This document shows, piece after piece, positions 5,507-8,607 of a stretch of 8,607 nt of DNA (the stretch's first letter is position 1; the number at the start of each line of letters is the position of its first letter). Source of the stretch: a bacterium (GTDB taxonomy: Bacteria > Patescibacteriota > Patescibacteriia > Patescibacteriales > GWE2-39-37); the NCBI GenBank assembly GCA_021786695.1, contig JAJYMT010000044.1, forward strand, positions 1-8,607, read 5' to 3'. Made by a program: the position numbers and the translations under genes. Under the pieces are notes generated by a model, which was given only the letters and a program-made list of their open reading frames with translations, was not told the origin of the DNA and did no database searches.

Positions 5507-6082
5507 TCAACCTAATTCATCGATCAAGATGATTTTTTTACCCTCCAGAATATCATAGAGAAAAACATCGGTCATGTTGCGCCGATAAATATACTCCGCC
5601 GTTTCCAGGCAGGTGAAATTGACCTCTTTGCCGATTTCTTTTTCGATTTCTCTGATTTCTTTTAAAAGCCGCGGCCTGTTTACCCGCCCGACCAGAAGCA
5701 GATCGATCGGAGAAAGCGGGCTATTGACGAAAAAGCCGGTCAGCACCAATAATTTGATTCTGCCGAGTCCGGAAAATCGCGCGATCAATTCCTGCTGATT
5801 TATCGTCTGCGCTTTGATCACCAGTTGTTTAAGCTCCTCAAACAAGATGAAATCGCGATTTACCCGGAAGCGATTGCCGGCCGGTTTGTTTTTCGTTTCC
5901 GTTTCCGCCGCCTTCTCGATCAATCCGAAGGTCAGCAGATTATCCAGTTCCCTTTTAACCGACGGGGTGTTAAGATGAGCCAGCCGCGACAGGTCGGGCA
6001 AGGAAAATTCTTTCGATTCGTTCAAAACGAAGATTCGGAGCAACTTTGCCCTGCTTTTGGAATTAAACAGGCGGTCAAGCAT
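5507..6082 (-). CDS. Winged-helix DNA-binding protein fused to a degenerate nucleotidyltransferase domain (191 aa)
   Basis: ATG 6082 is used. The frame stays open to 6190, but that extension would cross the promoter region and the divergent gene's start. Residues about 10-75 form a winged helix-turn-helix (AKLLRIFVL, LPDLSRLAHL, SVKRELDNLLTFGLIEK) followed by a basic wing (KNKPAGNRFRVN). Residues about 105-191 resemble the MNT-type nucleotidyltransferase fold that follows such wHTH domains in many bacterial and archaeal proteins: LLVLTGFF, SPIDLLLVG (124-132), helix PRLLKEIREIEKEIGKEV, and the end LEGKKIILID. The canonical catalytic pattern GS...SDxD is broken: the GS position reads GF, and the first Asp of SDxD is Pro125. 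Nucleotidyl transfer is therefore doubtful, and a sensor or dimerisation role is more likely. Stop TGA. Divergent from the PP2C-like gene across an 87-base promoter region, it is a candidate regulator of that gene and of itself. Confidence 0.87.
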   Translation of the reverse strand: MLDRLFNSKSRAKLLRIFVLNESKEFSLPDLSRLAHLNTPSVKRELDNLLTFGLIEKAAETETKNKPAGNRFRVNRDFILFEELKQLVIKAQTINQQELIARFSGLGRIKLLVLTGFFVNSPLSPIDLLLVGRVNRPRLLKEIREIEKEIGKEVNFTCLETAEYIYRRNMTDVFLYDILEGKKIILIDELG

Positions 6083-6105
6083 AAAAATGGTTACAAAAAG
6101 ATGAT

Positions 6106-6134
6106 TTGGACTCAAACAGCTTTTATTGTATAAT
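6106..6134 (+). promoter_or_regulatory. Promoter of the PP2C-like/propeller membrane-protein gene
   Basis: TTGGAC (6106-6111) is followed by exactly 17 bases and a perfect TATAAT (6129-6134). The predicted start near 6141 leaves a leader of about 29 bases with a weak GGTGAT ribosome-binding sequence (6158-6163), six bases before ATG 6170. Its -10 box overlaps that of the opposing promoter. Confidence 0.75.
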
Positions 6135-6153
6135 ATAAACACAATCAAGGCAA
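6125..6153 (-). promoter_or_regulatory. Divergent promoter of the wHTH/NTase-like gene
   Basis: On the minus strand TTGCCT (6153-6148) is followed by 17 bases and TACAAT (6130-6125, five of six to the -10 consensus). The -10 box shares two bases with the opposing TATAAT at 6129-6134, so two polymerases could not bind at once. The start would lie near 6118, some 36 bases before ATG 6082, with no evident Shine-Dalgarno sequence. Confidence 0.6.
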
Positions 6154-6169
6154 ACTTGGTGATTTTATT

Positions 6170-8401
6170 ATGTTCTACAAAATCGCTCAATTATCGATCA
6201 GCCCGGGGAAAAAATCCGGCGGCTTGGACGAGGTGTTCGTTGCCCAGCCCGACTCGGCCAGAGAACGCCTGGCTGGCCAGCTTTTTGCCATCATCAGGAT
6301 CGAATCGCGCGAAGCCGCGTATGCCAAGCTGCTCGACTATCTCTTACCCGAACTCAACCACCAGTATTACCAGAACGAAAAGATGATCCTGCGGGAACGG
6401 CTGTCGACCATCAAGATCGACCATATTTTCGAATCGGCGCTCTCCAAAACCAACAAATCGATCGCCTCTCTGATCCAGAACGAAAAACTGGCGATTGATC
6501 CGTCGCTCTTGAGCGCCACCCTGGGAGTGATCTATGAAAACGAACTGCACTTCACCACCTTCGGCCGCAACCGCGCTTTTCTGATCGCCGCCCAACCGGC
6601 GGCCGGCGGCGAAAAACGATACAAGACCACCGAGGTGGCCGGCAATGAACCGGCTCAAGCGCAAATGAACTTGAACAAACTGTTCACCACCGTGGTCAGC
6701 GGCCGCATCCCGCCGGCCGGATACTTCCTCTTTACCGACGAGACCCTGCCGGAATATCTTTCCGAAAAACAGCTTCAGGAAGTGATTACTTCCCTGCCGC
6801 CGGCCGGAGCGCTGGAACAGATAAAAAATCTCCTGGAAAAAATCAATCTGTTCGTGCCCTTCTCCGCCATCCTGATCAAGAATACCACCGGCCTGATGGC
6901 GGTCGAACCGCCCCGTCCGTCGGCGCAGAACGTGCAATCCTCCATCAGCAACCTGAAAACCACCGAATCGTCCACGGAAAAATTGCTGGCGCCCTCCGGC
7001 ATCATCGATCTGCGCGGCTGGACCGACCGGCTGCTCTCGCTCGTCCGGCCCAAGAAAAGCAAAGGACTGTCGGCCGTCGACAAGGAACTGCTGATCGACA
7101 AGGTATTTTTCAAGAAACGGCCGAATTTCAATTATCTGAAAAAACTTTCGGCCAGCGCGAAAAACGGCCTGTTCTACCTCTCCGGCATATTTTTGGCGCT
7201 GGCAAGATTATTCGGCCGGCCGCAAAAAATTCTGGACGCATTGTCGCGATTTTTCAGCTCCCTGCGCCAAAACGCCGTCGACTCGGCGCGGCTGATCGCC
7301 GGACTGGGCCTGAAGATGAAAATCATCCTGGGGCTGGCGCTTCTTTCGCTTCTGCTGTTCGCGGTCAATTCCGTCTTCACGAATCAGCGGAACCGGGTCG
7401 TCGCTACGCGGCAGGCCGGCGAGGATAATCTCAAGACGATCGAACGGCGAGCCGACCAGATCGAGGCCGACCTGCTCTATAATAACGAGAGTGGCGCCAA
7501 GGCCGAACTGACCGAAATCAGGCGCCTGATGGATCAGCTGCCGCCGGAGATCAGGGGCGGCGAACGGGCCGCGGCGGCGGAAAAGCGGATCAATGACTTC
7601 GCTCTGCGCCTCAGGCATCTGATAAAATTGAACGGCCGCGAACTGTTCGATTTTTCCGCCGCAAGCCCGGCCTCGGCGCCGGCTAATCTGGCGTTTTCGG
7701 GCGACTCATTTTTCGCGGCCGACAAAGAACGGCCGGTAGTATACTATTATAATCCGGCGCGGAAAACCGGCTCCTCGACGGCGCTCGCCGCCGGCGCTCC
7801 CCTATTTTCCCCGAGCGTTGCCGGCGGCCAGATCATCTATCTCTACCCGGGCGGCGCGGCCGTTTTCGATACGAAAAAAATGTCCGGCACCGCCTCCGCG
7901 CTTAAATTACCGGCGGGACGGGTCGCGGCCGGAGCGATTTATAATAACCGCCTGTACGCGGCTCTGCCTGAAGCCGGCCAGATCTTTCGCTTCAACCGCG
8001 AGGGTGCCGGCTTCGGCGCCGGCTCTGCCTGGCTGGCCGAAAAATCCGATCTTACGGGCGCCGCCGGCATGTTTATCGACGGCAACCTGTATCTGTCATA
8101 CCAAAACGGCCGGGCCGCCAGATTCCTCAAGGGGAAGAAGCAGGATTTCGGCCTGTCGGAGGTCGAACCGCCGCTGACCGGCGCCGCCAAAATCATCGTT
8201 ACCCAGAAAAGCCAATTTTTATATCTCCTTGAGCCGGGCGCCGGGCGCCTGGTTATCTTCAATAAACTGGGCAAATTCATCAAACAGTACGAGTTGAGCG
8301 GCGGCGGCGACTTGAAAGACGTGGCGCTCGACGAGAAGGCGAAAAAAATCTATTGGCTCTCCGGCAGCAAGGTCTTTGAGACGCCGGCGAGCGAACTATG
8401 A
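6170..8401 (+). CDS. Membrane protein with degenerate PP2C-like N-domain, coiled coil and beta-propeller-like C-domain (743 aa)
   Basis: Residues about 1-235 recall PP2C-family phosphatases without the active site. LSATLGVIYENELHFTTFGRNRAFLI (115-139 region) parallels the family strand with GDSRAYL, and GYFLFTDETLPEYLSEKQL (184-202) parallels LLCSDGL...LSDEEI. The acidic DGMGGH-type metal motif is absent, and Asp-Gly of SDG reads Asp-Glu. A low-complexity linker follows (about 245-300). A hydrophobic stretch at 333-348 is probably amphipathic, and one clear TM helix lies at about 384-403 (KIILGLALLSLLLFAVNSVF). A charged coiled coil follows (about 405-495, ERRADQIEADLL, ELTEIRRLMDQL). The last 240 residues are repeating beta strands of the form GNLYLSYQNGRAARF, QFLYLLEPGAGRLVIFNK and KKIYWLSGSKVFE, like a five- to six-blade NHL/PQQ-type propeller. 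It would sense outside ligands through the propeller and signal through a pseudo-phosphatase inside. Gene certain; fold calls moderate; function unknown. Confidence 0.9.
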   Translation: MFYKIAQLSISPGKKSGGLDEVFVAQPDSARERLAGQLFAIIRIESREAAYAKLLDYLLPELNHQYYQNEKMILRERLSTIKIDHIFESALSKTNKSIASLIQNEKLAIDPSLLSATLGVIYENELHFTTFGRNRAFLIAAQPAAGGEKRYKTTEVAGNEPAQAQMNLNKLFTTVVSGRIPPAGYFLFTDETLPEYLSEKQLQEVITSLPPAGALEQIKNLLEKINLFVPFSAILIKNTTGLMAVEPPRPSAQNVQSSISNLKTTESSTEKLLAPSGIIDLRGWTDRLLSLVRPKKSKGLSAVDKELLIDKVFFKKRPNFNYLKKLSASAKNGLFYLSGIFLALARLFGRPQKILDALSRFFSSLRQNAVDSARLIAGLGLKMKIILGLALLSLLLFAVNSVFTNQRNRVVATRQAGEDNLKTIERRADQIEADLLYNNESGAKAELTEIRRLMDQLPPEIRGGERAAAAEKRINDFALRLRHLIKLNGRELFDFSAASPASAPANLAFSGDSFFAADKERPVVYYYNPARKTGSSTALAAGAPLFSPSVAGGQIIYLYPGGAAVFDTKKMSGTASALKLPAGRVAAGAIYNNRLYAALPEAGQIFRFNREGAGFGAGSAWLAEKSDLTGAAGMFIDGNLYLSYQNGRAARFLKGKKQDFGLSEVEPPLTGAAKIIVTQKSQFLYLLEPGAGRLVIFNKLGKFIKQYELSGGGDLKDVALDEKAKKIYWLSGSKVFETPASEL

Positions 8402-8408
8402 CGGACAT

Positions 8409-8451
8409 AAAAATCCTCCGTCCCGCAATATGCGGGACGGAGGATTTTTTT
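8409..8451. terminator. Bidirectional rho-independent terminator between the membrane-protein gene and rplL
   Basis: Nineteen-base perfect arms (8409-8427 and 8431-8449) surround a three-base loop, ATA. The plus strand ends in seven T residues (8445-8451) and the minus strand in five (8413-8409), so it can stop both convergent genes. It starts eight bases after the stop of the membrane-protein gene. Its core is the palindrome GTCCCGCA-ATA-TGCGGGAC, also found at 8517-8535. Confidence 0.93.
8420..8438. repeat. Copy 1 of the palindrome GTCCCGCA-NNN-TGCGGGAC
   Basis: Eight-base arms around loop ATA, embedded inside the bidirectional terminator. An identical-arm copy with loop TTT lies 79 bases away at 8517-8535. 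Identical arms with different loops point to a short dispersed palindromic repeat rather than a coincidence of terminators. Confidence 0.7.
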
Positions 8452-8465
8452 AATCGAGAAAAAAA

Positions 8466-8525
8466 TTATTTCAGAGTCACTTTGGCTCCGGCCTTCCGCC
8501 AAAGGCGGATTTCGTCGTCCCGCAT
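8466..8525 (-). pseudogene. Duplicate of the 3' end of rplL, remnant or 19-codon ORF
   Basis: Bases 8495-8466 on the minus strand read K A G A K V T L K and TAA, the same final residues as the authentic rplL end at 8581-8555. The nucleotide differences in AGAKVTLK are all silent (AAG/AAA, GTT/GTG, TTA/CTG, AAG/AAA). An ATG at 8525, inside the adjacent palindrome, opens a frame of 19 codons ending with this tail, but there is no ribosome-binding support. It is out of frame with the upstream rplL stop, so simple readthrough would not reach it. Most likely it is what is left of a second bL12 copy, with palindromes inserted or a deletion between. Sequence identity is certain; the explanation is inferred. 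Confidence 0.6.
8495..8509. repeat. Palindrome TCCGCC-AAA-GGCGGA
   Basis: Six-base GC-rich arms around loop AAA, overlapping the first base of the duplicated rplL tail. It lies seven bases from the GTCCCGCA palindrome, forming a paired-hairpin block between the two rplL tails. No T-run follows on either strand, so it is not a terminator. Confidence 0.65.
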
Positions 8526-8535
8526 TTTGCGGGAC
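8517..8535. repeat. Copy 2 of the palindrome GTCCCGCA-NNN-TGCGGGAC
   Basis: Eight-base arms identical to those at 8420-8438, here with loop TTT. It lies 19 bases downstream of the true rplL stop and has no T-run, so termination is not its evident role here. Confidence 0.7.
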
Positions 8536-8554
8536 TCCTCAACTTCCAAAAGTT

Positions 8555-8607
8555 TTACTTTAAAGTAACCTTGGCTCCGGCCTCTTCCAATTTCTTCTTC
8601 ATTGCTT
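8555..8607 (-). CDS. rplL: Ribosomal protein bL12 (L7/L12), C-terminal end only
   Basis: The minus strand reads into the window as A M K K K L E E A G A K V T L K and TAA (8557-8555). This matches the conserved end of bL12, where the last helix and strand carry LKKxLEEAGAxVxxK. bL12 forms the ribosomal stalk that recruits translation GTPases. Only the last 16 residues are visible, and the gene continues past the right edge. It converges on the membrane-protein gene, with the bidirectional terminator between them. Immediately downstream is a second, silent-substituted copy of its final codons. The short match limits certainty, but the motif is distinctive. Confidence 0.85.
   Translation of the reverse strand, partial: AMKKKLEEAGAKVTLK

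Noticed and set aside
6083..6190. N-terminal extension of the wHTH/NTase-like protein to an ATG at 6190.
   Set aside because: It would cover both divergent promoters and the start of the opposing gene, and it adds residues unlike any winged-helix N-terminus; ATG 6082 begins right at the domain.
8466..8607. Programmed frameshift or stop readthrough joining rplL to its duplicated tail.
   Set aside because: The second tail is in a different frame, there is no slippery heptamer at the first stop, and the product would add a palindrome-encoded insert to a highly conserved protein; a remnant duplication is simpler.
1..8607. CRISPR array, tRNA or insertion sequence.
   Set aside because: No regularly spaced direct repeats, no cloverleaf or conserved tRNA arms, and no transposase-like protein were seen on reading; a tRNA or covariance-model scan was not possible here.

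Overview
The window reads like a bacterial chromosome fragment of Patescibacteria/CPR type, probably Parcubacteria-like. That assignment is an inference. It rests on a winged-helix protein fused to a degenerate nucleotidyltransferase, a phosphatase-like/propeller membrane protein with no obvious named homologue, and short palindromic GC hairpins scattered in intergenic DNA. No taxonomic marker is complete here. The only housekeeping gene is the last 17 codons of ribosomal protein bL12, at the right edge. TAG and TGA both behave as stops, so nothing suggests a recoded genetic code.

Left part (1-5370), all on the minus strand. Reading in the direction of transcription, the order is: a Wzz/YveK-type chain-length determinant (5370-4528); a putative lipoprotein (4392-3487); a large exported protein with a LysM domain, CxxCH motifs and an Ig-like domain (3300-1123); a small secreted protein (981-544) closed by a strong terminator; and the N-terminal 143 residues of a polytopic membrane protein (429-1) resembling O-antigen ligase/polymerases. 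The outer two genes fit a surface-polysaccharide locus. The three exported proteins between them are unrelated to polysaccharide assembly by sequence and may be an inserted envelope cassette. The leader of the small secreted gene is unusually hairpin-rich.

Right part (5459-8451). A winged-helix/NTase-like regulator (minus, 6082-5507) and a 743-residue membrane protein (plus, 6170-8401) are divergently transcribed from promoters whose -10 boxes overlap. The membrane protein has a degenerate PP2C-like N-terminus, one transmembrane helix, a coiled coil and an extracytoplasmic propeller-like C-terminus. They look like a regulator/target or signalling pair of unknown purpose. A bidirectional terminator separates the membrane protein gene from the convergent rplL.

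Right edge (8466-8607). The end of rplL is followed by a second copy of its last codons, which encodes the same residues with mostly silent changes. Two GC palindromes lie between the two copies. This is the clearest non-gene oddity in the window. No rRNA, tRNA, CRISPR array or transposase gene was recognised, and no gap between genes exceeds about 190 bases.
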